A DNA stretch of 12,816 bases from CAYFKJ01 sp964528595. Lineage in GTDB: Bacteria > Pseudomonadota > Alphaproteobacteria > UBA2966. Each line of letters starts with the position of its first letter. Position 1 is the stretch's first letter. Shown piece after piece: positions 6,962 through 12,816 of this stretch. The DNA lies in assembly GCA_964528595.1 (NCBI GenBank), contig CAZGTM010000084.1, positions 1-12,816 of the forward strand, in the 5' to 3' direction. Made by a program: the position numbers and the translations under genes. Below the pieces are notes generated by a model. It had not been told where the DNA came from, did no database searches, and saw only the letters and a list, made by a program, of their open reading frames with translations.

Positions 6962-7369
6962 TTAATTCAGCCCTTCAAAGCCGCCCGATTCATCGGCGAC
7001 GCAATCGATTACCCAGACGTCGTAGACCGGATGTTCGACGGCCGACAATGCCGGGCTGGAGGCGAACATCCAACCGCTGAAGAGGTTCTCCGGCGCTTCG
7101 CCAGGTTTGTCGTCGATGATCTCCAGGAAGGCGGTAACCTCGGGCGGCTCCTCCGGCGGGCGCTTCGAACAAGTGCGCACCGTTATCAACAAGCTGCCGA
7201 AGCGGATGCCCTTGCCGACGCCGACCTCGAGCTTGGTGATCCGCGCAGTTACCTTGTCGAGCGCCTGGAGCACCGCTTTTTTGCGCGGCTGCATGAGGCC
7301 TTGCGCCGATGCCTGGAGAGCGGCAAGCACGATAACGCCGGCGGCCGCGGCGGCCCAGCGCGCGGTCAT
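6962..7369 (-). CDS. Exported DUF2155 domain protein
   Basis: This gene encodes 135 residues. The N-terminus (MTARWAAAAAGVIVLAALQASAQG) is a typical cleavable signal peptide with a likely cut after ASA or AQ near residue 22-23, so the mature protein is periplasmic. The remainder matches the DUF2155 pattern: ALDKVTARITKLEVGVGKG (36-54), FGSLLITVRTCSKRPPEEPP (57-76), AFLEI (80-84) and LFSGWMFASSPALSAVEHPV (96-115), ending YDVWVIDC. C67 and C123 could form a disulfide in the periplasm; that is inference. The function of the family is not known to me. Its ATG overlaps the stop of the methyltransferase gene by four bases (ATGA), so the two are translationally coupled. It is the last gene of the NDUFA12-mlaD unit. 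The length is normal for the family. Confidence 0.92.
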   Translation of the reverse strand: MTARWAAAAAGVIVLAALQASAQGLMQPRKKAVLQALDKVTARITKLEVGVGKGIRFGSLLITVRTCSKRPPEEPPEVTAFLEIIDDKPGEAPENLFSGWMFASSPALSAVEHPVYDVWVIDCVADESGGFEGLN

Positions 7370-8139
7370 GACGATGGTTCCAGCGTCGCGGCAAACCGTA
7401 AGCGGACATAGTCGGCGAACCAGGAACCGTCTTCCTTCTGGAGGTGCGGCTTGAGGTCCTCCTCGACGCCGGACAGAAAATCCGCCTGCTCCGCCTCCGG
7501 CACCGGTGCGATAAAATCCTGGGCCAACGTTTCGATCCAGGCGGCCATGCTGCCAGGCAACGGCGTCGGCCGGGGGATCAGTTCGACGGATTGGACATCG
7601 AAACCCTCTGCGCTGAGCAGCGCGCGGTACTCATCGGGGGTGGGGAAAAACCAGGGATCGACGGCAAGGCCGTCAATGCCGCGCCTGCTCAAGGCCTGGA
7701 GCGCTGCCGAGCGGATGGCCTCGACGTTGCCGTGGCCGCCGAACTCGCCGACGAAGCGTCCGCCCGGCTTGAGCGAGCGGGCGACGTTGGCGACCACGAC
7801 CTCCGGCGGTTTGATCCAGTGCAGCACGGCGTTGCTGAAGACGGCGTCGAATTCCCGCTCAAAGCTCATCGCCAAGGCGTCCTCGACGTGTGCGTCGAGA
7901 CCGCGCTGCCGGGCGGCCTGGATCTGGCTTGGGCTGTGATCGATGGCCAGGACGTCGGCGCCCGCGGCGACGATATTCTCCGTCAACGCGCCGTCGCCGC
8001 AGCCCAGGTCGAGAACGCGCATTCCCTCGACGGGCTGCAGCAGATCGAGCACCGGCGCGCCAAGGTCCGAGACAAAGCGCGCGTTGTCGGCGTACTGGTC
8101 CGCATTCCAGGATTGTTTGGAGTCTTTCTGGTCAGGCAT
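7366..8139 (-). CDS. Class I SAM-dependent methyltransferase, trans-aconitate methyltransferase-like
   Basis: This gene encodes 257 residues. AGGTGG at 8149-8144 lies four bases before ATG 8139. The Rossmann-fold methyltransferase motifs are clear: SAM-binding motif I VLDLGCGDGALT (42-53), acidic D67 after strand 2 (LAIDHS), VEDALAM (85-91), strand 4 FDAVFSNAVLHWI (97-109) and SLKPGGRFVGEFGG (122-135). The N-terminal WNADQYADNARFV (11-23) and the general pattern resemble trans-aconitate 2-methyltransferase and related small-molecule enzymes. No substrate-specific residue can be named, so the product is left general. It begins 23 bases after the mlaD stop and overlaps the DUF2155 start by four bases, so it belongs to the same transcript. 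A methyltransferase between mlaD and the DUF2155 gene seems unusual compared with gene orders I remember, but this was not checked. Confidence 0.92.
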   Translation of the reverse strand: MPDQKDSKQSWNADQYADNARFVSDLGAPVLDLLQPVEGMRVLDLGCGDGALTENIVAAGADVLAIDHSPSQIQAARQRGLDAHVEDALAMSFEREFDAVFSNAVLHWIKPPEVVVANVARSLKPGGRFVGEFGGHGNVEAIRSAALQALSRRGIDGLAVDPWFFPTPDEYRALLSAEGFDVQSVELIPRPTPLPGSMAAWIETLAQDFIAPVPEAEQADFLSGVEEDLKPHLQKEDGSWFADYVRLRFAATLEPSS

Positions 8140-8162
8140 CCGACCACCTACCGGGACCGCGG

Positions 8163-8621
8163 TTAATTAGCCGCCTCGTCCTTGGATTCGCTGAACATGA
8201 GTTTGCCGATGAGTTGTTCCAGGCTGACTGAACTTTGGGTGAACTTGATTTCACCGCCCGCCTCGATGATTTCATCTGCGCCGCCGGGTACCAGCGACAC
8301 ATACTTCGAGCCGAGCAGTCCGTCGGAGACGATTTCGGCCGACGTGTCGTCGGGCAACTTGACTGCAGGATCGACACTCAACCGGACGACGGCCAGGTAA
8401 TCGACCTTGTCGAGGGTCTGGTTCAACACCGTACCGATCTTGATGCCGCTCATGCGCACGTCGGAGCCGATCGCCAACCCGTCGACGCGCTCAAACTTGG
8501 CGATGACCTCATAACCGGCGACAGCACCGACATCGGCCCGGCCATAAGCGAAGAAAAGAAATCCGGCCGCGACGACCAGGACCACGGCACCGATCAAGGT
8601 TTCAACTAAATTTCCGCCCAT
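8163..8621 (-). CDS. mlaD: Outer-membrane lipid asymmetry protein MlaD (MCE domain)
   Basis: This gene encodes 152 residues. Residues 8-27 form a single N-terminal membrane helix (TLIGAVVLVVAAGFLFFAYG). A single MCE domain follows at about 35-113, with the signature VDGLAIGSDVRMSGIKIGTV (46-65) and GLLGSKYVSLVPGG (101-114). The tail SLEQLIGKLMF (133-143) matches the conserved end of MlaD. In the known MlaFEDB complex, MlaD forms a hexameric ring anchored in the inner membrane. It carries phospholipids between the ABC transporter and the periplasmic carrier MlaC. The transporter genes mlaE and mlaF are not in this window, so they must be elsewhere. The start ATG 8621 follows AGGGG by about nine bases. 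The gene lies 40 bases after the NDUFA12 gene and 23 before the methyltransferase gene, so all are probably co-transcribed. Length is normal. Confidence 0.93.
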   Translation of the reverse strand: MGGNLVETLIGAVVLVVAAGFLFFAYGRADVGAVAGYEVIAKFERVDGLAIGSDVRMSGIKIGTVLNQTLDKVDYLAVVRLSVDPAVKLPDDTSAEIVSDGLLGSKYVSLVPGGADEIIEAGGEIKFTQSSVSLEQLIGKLMFSESKDEAAN

Positions 8622-8661
8622 TTTCCGTTGCCCCTAATTCCCCGGCTGCAGGCGCTGCGGC

Positions 8662-9054
8662 TTAAGACGGTTGCCAAGGCTCGTAATCGCCGGTCGCAGC
8701 GGCGCGGCGGCCACCCATCGAGGGATGCCCCGGCGGACGGTAGGCGGACGGCGTTCCGGTAACGTTGGCGTGGTGTTCGGTTTGCCAGGCTTTCGAGGGC
8801 CCCGCGTCGTCGGCCGGCGCCTGGTCGATTGTCTTATGCAGCCAGGCGTGCCATTCCGGTGGCACCTTCGAGGCCTCGATATCACCTTGATAGATGACCC
8901 AGCGGCGCTGGTCCCGGCCGGTATAACCCTTCTCCCGGTAATAGCTGTTGCCATACCGGTCCGTTCCCACGAGTTCCCCCTTGTACCAGGTGTAGAGCCG
9001 GGTCCCCATGGTCGCCCGTTTCCACCAGGTGAAAATGCCGAGAAAAAAACTCAT
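8662..9054 (-). CDS. NDUFA12 family accessory subunit of NADH:ubiquinone oxidoreductase
   Basis: This gene encodes 130 residues from ATG 9054. An in-frame TTG at 9066 would add four residues but overlaps the likely ribosome site GAGGA (9071-9067), so the ATG is chosen; its spacing of 12 is rather long. The protein shows the family pattern: FTWWKRATMGTRLYTW (8-23), GELVGTDRYGNSYYREKG (26-43) and RRWVIYQGDIEASKVPPEWH (50-69), then AWLH. A Pro- and Ala-rich tail (about 78-130) is less conserved. NDUFA12 (B17.2 in mitochondria) is an accessory subunit of complex I found in alphaproteobacteria as well as mitochondria, bound to the matrix/cytoplasmic arm. The related factor NDUFAF2 assists assembly. 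It is the first gene of the four-gene unit. Its presence is strong support for an alphaproteobacterial source. Confidence 0.94.
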   Translation of the reverse strand: MSFFLGIFTWWKRATMGTRLYTWYKGELVGTDRYGNSYYREKGYTGRDQRRWVIYQGDIEASKVPPEWHAWLHKTIDQAPADDAGPSKAWQTEHHANVTGTPSAYRPPGHPSMGGRRAAATGDYEPWQPS

Positions 9055-9218
9055 GATCTGCGCCAATCCTCAAACTAATTTGCAGCCTCTTGGCCGTGTT
9101 GGGTGGACTATATGCGCGCCGACCCGGTGCGTCCAGCAGGAAGCAATCCAGCAGCCGGTGCCGGGACCATGAGCCTTGGCAACTACGGAACATTATGACG
9201 CGCTGTCAAGTTCAAAAA
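9055..9218. other. Divergent intergenic DNA proximal to the NDUFA12 gene
   Basis: This is the part of the 514-base divergent gap nearest the NDUFA12 gene. It must hold the promoter of the four-gene minus-strand unit, but no convincing -35/-10 pair was identified. No RNA gene or reading frame is supported here. Confidence 0.35.
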
Positions 9219-9234
9219 CTACAATATCTTGTGT
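9219..9234 (+). promoter_or_regulatory. NrdR-like box 1 upstream of nrdJ
   Basis: CTACAATATCTTGTGT agrees with the published NrdR box pattern (acaCwAtATaTwGtgt) at 13 of 16 positions, including the central C-A-ATAT core and the TGTGT end. NrdR is a zinc-finger/ATP-cone repressor that controls ribonucleotide reductase genes in most bacteria, usually through two boxes upstream of the promoter. A second box ends 41 bases further on. Confidence 0.65.
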
Positions 9235-9242
9235 CTTTGACC

Positions 9243-9271
9243 TTGCGTCATACAAGCACTTGCCATATTTT
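9243..9271 (+). promoter_or_regulatory. Possible nrdJ promoter overlapped by NrdR box 2
   Basis: TTGCGT (9243-9248), 17 bases, then TATTTT (9266-9271) is a plausible though imperfect sigma-70 type promoter. The -10 lies within the second NrdR-like box, which would let NrdR block RNA polymerase. If used, transcription would start near 9278 and leave a leader of about 290 bases. Confidence 0.35.
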
Positions 9272-9275
9272 GTGT
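9260..9275 (+). promoter_or_regulatory. NrdR-like box 2 upstream of nrdJ
   Basis: TTGCCATATTTTGTGT agrees with the NrdR pattern at 11 of 16 positions and shares TTGTGTCTT with box 1. The boxes are 41 bases apart, about four helical turns, so two NrdR units could bind the same face of the DNA. Confidence 0.58.
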
Positions 9276-9277
9276 CT

Positions 9278-9568
9278 TCGGTGCCTAGGGGGCTCAACAT
9301 CTAGACGGACAATCCGGAGCAAAAACGCTGGATATCCGCTGATTGGAAGGCCCGGAACCACAAAAAGCCACATGGCCCAATAATAGGTTTGGCGGCAGAG
9401 AACCCCGGCGGCACCGGCTAGGGAGGCGGGTTTTACCCGCGAGTGGAGTGACTTCGAATTGTTCGGTTGGTCTGGCCCCTCTTTGAAGAGGTCACGGGGT
9501 CATGGCCGGAATGAGCCGGTGTCGTTTCATAAAACCAGAACCGAGAGCAGGCATAAGCAGAGGGTCCC
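9278..9568 (+). promoter_or_regulatory. Long hairpin-rich 5' leader of nrdJ
   Basis: About 290 bases separate the candidate promoter from the nrdJ start. They can form several hairpins in order: CCGG/CCGG around CGGCA (9405-9417), a perfect GCGGGT-TTT-ACCCGC stem (9426-9440), and CCTCT-TTGA-AGAGG (9478-9491), whose CCCC may alternatively pair with GGGG near 9496-9499. A CCGG/CCGG hairpin around AATGAG follows near 9506-9519. No B12 box (GCCACTG) is seen, so it is not an obvious cobalamin riboswitch. A structured regulatory leader is possible but unproven. Confidence 0.3.
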
Positions 9569-12500
9569 ATGCGCGTTCGCCGTCTATTCACTGATGCAGG
9601 TAAGTCGCCCTACGAGGGCATTCCCTTCCGCGAGACCACAAGTGAGATCCGCAATCCGGACGGCTCGGTGGTGTTCCACCTGGAGAATTTCAAAGTCCCG
9701 GCGGGCTGGTCGCAGGTCGCCTGCGACGTCATTGCCCAGAAATATTTCCGCAAAGCGGGCGTACCGTCGGTACTGCAGATGGTCGAGGAGGACGATGTTC
9801 CCTCCTGGCTGTGGCGCCGCGAAGCGGACGGCAACGCGCTCGACGCGATGGACGAAAAAGACCGCCAGACCGGCGAGATCGATGCCCGTCAGGTCTTCGA
9901 CCGGTTGGCCGGTACCTGGACCTATTGGGGCTGGAAGGGCGGCTACTTCGACGCCGAGGACGACGCCCGCACGTTCTTCGACGAAATGTGCTTCATGCTG
10001 GCCAACCAGATGGGCGCGCCAAATTCGCCGCAGTGGTTCAACACGGGCCTGCACTGGGCCTACGGCATCGACGGCCCGGCGCAAGGCCATTCCTATGTCG
10101 ATTTCAAGACGGGCGAGGTCAAGGCCTCGGATTCCGCCTACGAACGCCCGCAGCCCCACGCCTGTTTCATCCAAGGCATCGCCGACGATCTGGTGAACGA
10201 AGGCGGCATCATGGACCTGTGGGTGCGTGAAGCGCGGTTGTTCAAATACGGCTCGGGCACCGGCACCAACTTCTCCAACCTGCGCGGCGAAGGCGAACAC
10301 CTGTCGGGCGGCGGCAAGTCCTCCGGCCTGATGAGTTTCCTCAAAGTTGGCGACCGCGCCGCCGGCGCCATCAAATCGGGCGGCACGACGCGGCGCGCCG
10401 CCAAGATGGTCATCGTCGACATCGATCACCCGGACGTCGAACAGTTCATCAACTGGAAAACCGTCGAGGAACAGAAAGTCGCCGCCCTGGTCACGGGCTC
10501 CAGGATCAACGCCAAACATCTAACGCTGGTCATGAAAGCCTGCCATTCGGTTGAGGGCGAGGGCCGCTTCAGCCCGTCGGACAATCCTGAACTCAAAAAG
10601 GCGATGCGGGAAGCCCGCCGCGCGCTGGTGCCCGAAAACTACATTCAGCGGGTAATCCAATTCGCCCAGCAGGGTTACACCGAAATCGAATTCGATACCT
10701 ACGACACGGATTGGGATGGCGAAGGCTACCGCTCGGTTTCGGGCCAGAACGCCAACAATTCCGTGCGCGTGACCGATGATTTCCTGCGCGCCGTCAAGAA
10801 CGACGACGATTGGGAACTGATCGGGCGCAAGGACGGCGCCGTCCACAAGAAGCTCAAGGCCCGCGATCTATGGCAGAACGTCGGCGAGGCCGCCTGGGCC
10901 TCGGCCGATCCGGGCGTGCAGTACCACACCACCATCAACGACTGGCACACCTGCCCCGAAGGCGGCGAAATCCGGGGATCCAATCCCTGTTCGGAATACA
11001 TGTTCCTGGACGACACGGCCTGCAATCTGGCCTCACTCAACCTGATGAAATTCCGCCGGCCCGACGGCAGTTTCGATACCCAGGCCTACAGCCATGCCGT
11101 CCGTCTGTGGACGGTGGTGCTCGAAATCTCGGTGATGATGGCACAATTCCCGTCCGACCGGATCGCCGAACTGAGCTACCGCTACCGCACTCTGGGCCTC
11201 GGGTACGCCAATCTGGGCGGCCTCCTGATGACCAATGGCCTGTCCTACGATTCCGACGAGGGCCGCGCTCTTTGCGCCGCGATTTCGGCACTTTTGACCG
11301 GCACTTCTTACGCCACGTCGGCCGAGATGGCGGGCGAGTTGGGCACCTTCCCGGAATACGAGGCCAACGCCGAACACATGATGCGGGTCGTGCGTAACCA
11401 CGCCCGGGCCGCCAACGCCATGCGGGGGGAATTCGAGGCGCTCAACACCCTGCCCGTCATGCTCGACGCCGAAGCCTGCCCGGATGAGGAAGTCACCAAA
11501 GCCGCCGTCATCGCCTGGGAAAAAGCCGTGACGCTGGGTGCCGCCCATGGTTTCCGCAATGCGCAGGCCACGGTCATCGCGCCCACAGGCACCATCGGCC
11601 TGGTGATGGACTGCGACACCACGGGCATCGAGCCCGATTACGCTCTGGTCAAATTCAAGAAGCTGGCCGGCGGCGGCTATTTCCGCATCATCAACCGTTG
11701 CGTCCCCGAGGCGCTTGAAGCCCTGGGTTACGATGACGACCAAGTCAGGAACATCACCTCCTATGCGGTCGGACATGGAACGCTGAAGGACGCCCCGTGG
11801 ATCAACCACGAATCGCTTGCGGCCAAGGGCTTTACGATCGAAAAACTCAACGCCCTTGAAGCGGCCATCGAAAGCGCCTTCGACATTAAATTTGCCTTCA
11901 ACAAATACACGTTGGGCGAAGATTTCTGCACGGATGAACTGGGGCTCGAGGCGGCGAAACTAGACGATCTCGGTTTCGACATGTTGGCGGAATTGGGTTT
12001 CAGCCAGTCGGAAATCGATGACGCCAACACCTATTGCTGCGGCGCCATGACTTTGGAAGGCGCGGCTGAACTGAAGGACGAGCATCTGACGGTGTTCGAC
12101 TGCGCCAGCCCCTGCGGCAAGAAGGGCACGCGTTATCTTTCCTGGGAAAGCCACATCCGCATGATGGCGGCGGCGCAACCGTTTATTTCCGGCGCCATTT
12201 CCAAAACCATCAACATGACCAATACGGCGACCATAGAAGATTGCATGGCGGCGTACGATCTGTCCTGGCGGCTCGGCCTCAAGGCCAATGCCCTCTACCG
12301 TGACGGCTCGAAGCTCTCGCAGCCGCTGGCTGCCGTGGCGGACAACGACTTCGACGGCGTTGACGACGGCGACGACGCGCCTGTAGATGCGCCGCAGGTC
12401 GTCGCCGAACGCGTGGTCAACCAAATCTGGCAACAAGCCAACCGCAACCGGCTGCCGGAGAGGCGCAAAGGCTATACGCAAAAGGCCACCGTGGGCGGAC

Positions 12501-12816
12501 ACAAGGTTTACCTCCGAACCGGCGAATACGACGACGGTTCGCTCGGCGAGATATTCATCGACATGCATAAGGAAGGCGCGGCCTTCCGCAGCCTGATGAA
12601 CAACTTCGCTATCGCGATATCCATCGGGCTGCAGTACGGCGTGCCGCTGGATGAATTCGTCGAAGCCTTCACTTTCACGCGTTTTGAGCCCTCGGGCATG
12701 GTCTCCGGCAACGATGCCATCAAGATGTCCACCTCGCTGCTGGACTACGTCTTCCGCGAGTTGGCCATCTCCTATCTGGGCCGCAATGACCTCAGCCACG
12801 TCGAGCCGGATGATCT
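9569..12816 (+). CDS. nrdJ: Vitamin B12-dependent ribonucleotide reductase, class II, 3' end outside window (partial)
   Basis: An open frame of 1082 codons starts at ATG 9569, four bases after AGAGGG, and runs off the right edge. The enzyme reduces ribonucleotides to deoxyribonucleotides in the cytoplasm using adenosylcobalamin as radical source, so it needs no oxygen. The start matches the family (RLFTDAGKSPYEGIPFR). Catalytic residues are visible: redox Cys C199 (QPHACFIQG), the thiyl-radical Cys C474 and E476 in SNPCSEYMF, partner Cys C485 (TACNLASLNL), and the phosphate-binding PTGTIG loop (672-677). NSPQWFNTGL and YGSGTGTNFSNLRG also match. A very acidic linker (DNDFDGVDDGDDAPVDAP, about 925-942) separates two conserved parts, as is common for a variable loop. 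The missing end should be the last 100 or more residues, including the C-terminal Cys pair that passes electrons. Two NrdR-like boxes upstream suggest repression by NrdR. No intein or frameshift was seen. Confidence 0.97.
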   Translation, partial: MRVRRLFTDAGKSPYEGIPFRETTSEIRNPDGSVVFHLENFKVPAGWSQVACDVIAQKYFRKAGVPSVLQMVEEDDVPSWLWRREADGNALDAMDEKDRQTGEIDARQVFDRLAGTWTYWGWKGGYFDAEDDARTFFDEMCFMLANQMGAPNSPQWFNTGLHWAYGIDGPAQGHSYVDFKTGEVKASDSAYERPQPHACFIQGIADDLVNEGGIMDLWVREARLFKYGSGTGTNFSNLRGEGEHLSGGGKSSGLMSFLKVGDRAAGAIKSGGTTRRAAKMVIVDIDHPDVEQFINWKTVEEQKVAALVTGSRINAKHLTLVMKACHSVEGEGRFSPSDNPELKKAMREARRALVPENYIQRVIQFAQQGYTEIEFDTYDTDWDGEGYRSVSGQNANNSVRVTDDFLRAVKNDDDWELIGRKDGAVHKKLKARDLWQNVGEAAWASADPGVQYHTTINDWHTCPEGGEIRGSNPCSEYMFLDDTACNLASLNLMKFRRPDGSFDTQAYSHAVRLWTVVLEISVMMAQFPSDRIAELSYRYRTLGLGYANLGGLLMTNGLSYDSDEGRALCAAISALLTGTSYATSAEMAGELGTFPEYEANAEHMMRVVRNHARAANAMRGEFEALNTLPVMLDAEACPDEEVTKAAVIAWEKAVTLGAAHGFRNAQATVIAPTGTIGLVMDCDTTGIEPDYALVKFKKLAGGGYFRIINRCVPEALEALGYDDDQVRNITSYAVGHGTLKDAPWINHESLAAKGFTIEKLNALEAAIESAFDIKFAFNKYTLGEDFCTDELGLEAAKLDDLGFDMLAELGFSQSEIDDANTYCCGAMTLEGAAELKDEHLTVFDCASPCGKKGTRYLSWESHIRMMAAAQPFISGAISKTINMTNTATIEDCMAAYDLSWRLGLKANALYRDGSKLSQPLAAVADNDFDGVDDGDDAPVDAPQVVAERVVNQIWQQANRNRLPERRKGYTQKATVGGHKVYLRTGEYDDGSLGEIFIDMHKEGAAFRSLMNNFAIAISIGLQYGVPLDEFVEAFTFTRFEPSGMVSGNDAIKMSTSLLDYVFRELAISYLGRNDLSHVEPDD

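Noticed and set aside
7444..8231. Plus-strand frames opposite the methyltransferase gene
   Set aside because: The minus strand carries clear methyltransferase motifs with a ribosome site and coupled neighbours, while the plus-strand proteins show no domain.
9278..9568. Cobalamin riboswitch upstream of nrdJ
   Set aside because: No GCCACTG-type B12 box and no recognisable conserved core were found, and cobalamin riboswitches usually precede B12 synthesis or uptake genes rather than nrdJ.
9584..10519. Long minus-strand open frame of 311 codons opposite nrdJ
   Set aside because: It lies wholly opposite a well-conserved nrdJ coding region, and its protein matches nothing; such antisense frames are expected in G+C-rich genes.
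11033..12799. Further long minus-strand frames (11033-11809 and 11960-12799)
   Set aside because: They are opposite nrdJ and have low-complexity composition, typical of shadow frames in G+C-rich DNA.
9569..12816. Intein within nrdJ
   Set aside because: Reductase genes often carry inteins, but the frame follows the family from start to edge without an inserted block or splicing motifs.

Overview
The window looks like chromosomal DNA of an alphaproteobacterium, most likely of the Rhodospirillales/Rhizobiales type. The evidence is an NDUFA12-type accessory subunit of respiratory complex I, an MlaD protein, a DUF2155 protein and a large vitamin B12-dependent (class II) ribonucleotide reductase preceded by NrdR-like boxes. 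Most genes are G+C-rich. The block around 1.3-4.2 kb is visibly richer in A/T. No tRNA, rRNA, CRISPR array, transposase or phage gene was seen.

Layout. (1) Bases 1-1036, minus strand: the N-terminal part of a membrane-anchored TPR protein that runs off the left edge. It looks like a class III adenylate cyclase/TPR protein that has lost its catalytic domain. (2) Bases 1319-1711, plus: a small VOC (glyoxalase-fold) protein. (3) Bases 1894-3855, plus: a complete membrane-bound adenylate/guanylate cyclase with six predicted membrane helices, two PAS domains and a full class III catalytic domain. (4) Bases 3856-4184: a convergent gap. (5) Bases 4185-6698, minus: an RND/MMPL-type exporter of 837 residues with a very acidic insert in its second periplasmic domain. 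(6) Bases 6727-6939, minus: a short frame resembling the beginning of a caspase-like (peptidase C14) domain, probably a gene remnant. (7) Bases 6962-9054, minus: a tight four-gene unit transcribed in the order NDUFA12, mlaD, SAM-dependent methyltransferase, DUF2155 protein. (8) Bases 9055-9568: a 514-base divergent intergenic region with two NrdR-like boxes, a possible overlapping promoter and a hairpin-rich leader. (9) Bases 9569 to the right edge, plus: nrdJ, 1082 codons, lacking only its C-terminal end.

How the genes relate. The four-gene unit mixes complex I maturation or stability, inner-membrane phospholipid transport, a methyltransferase of unknown substrate and an exported protein, so the common theme is the cell envelope and respiration. 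The left part combines a cyclase and a cyclase-derived TPR protein, suggesting cyclic-nucleotide signalling, but nothing shows that they act together. nrdJ supplies deoxyribonucleotides and appears to be controlled by NrdR.

No clear new multi-gene system is visible. The most interesting points are the nrdJ upstream region (two boxes plus a structured leader), the caspase-like fragment, and the TPR protein that seems to keep only the first strand of a lost cyclase domain.
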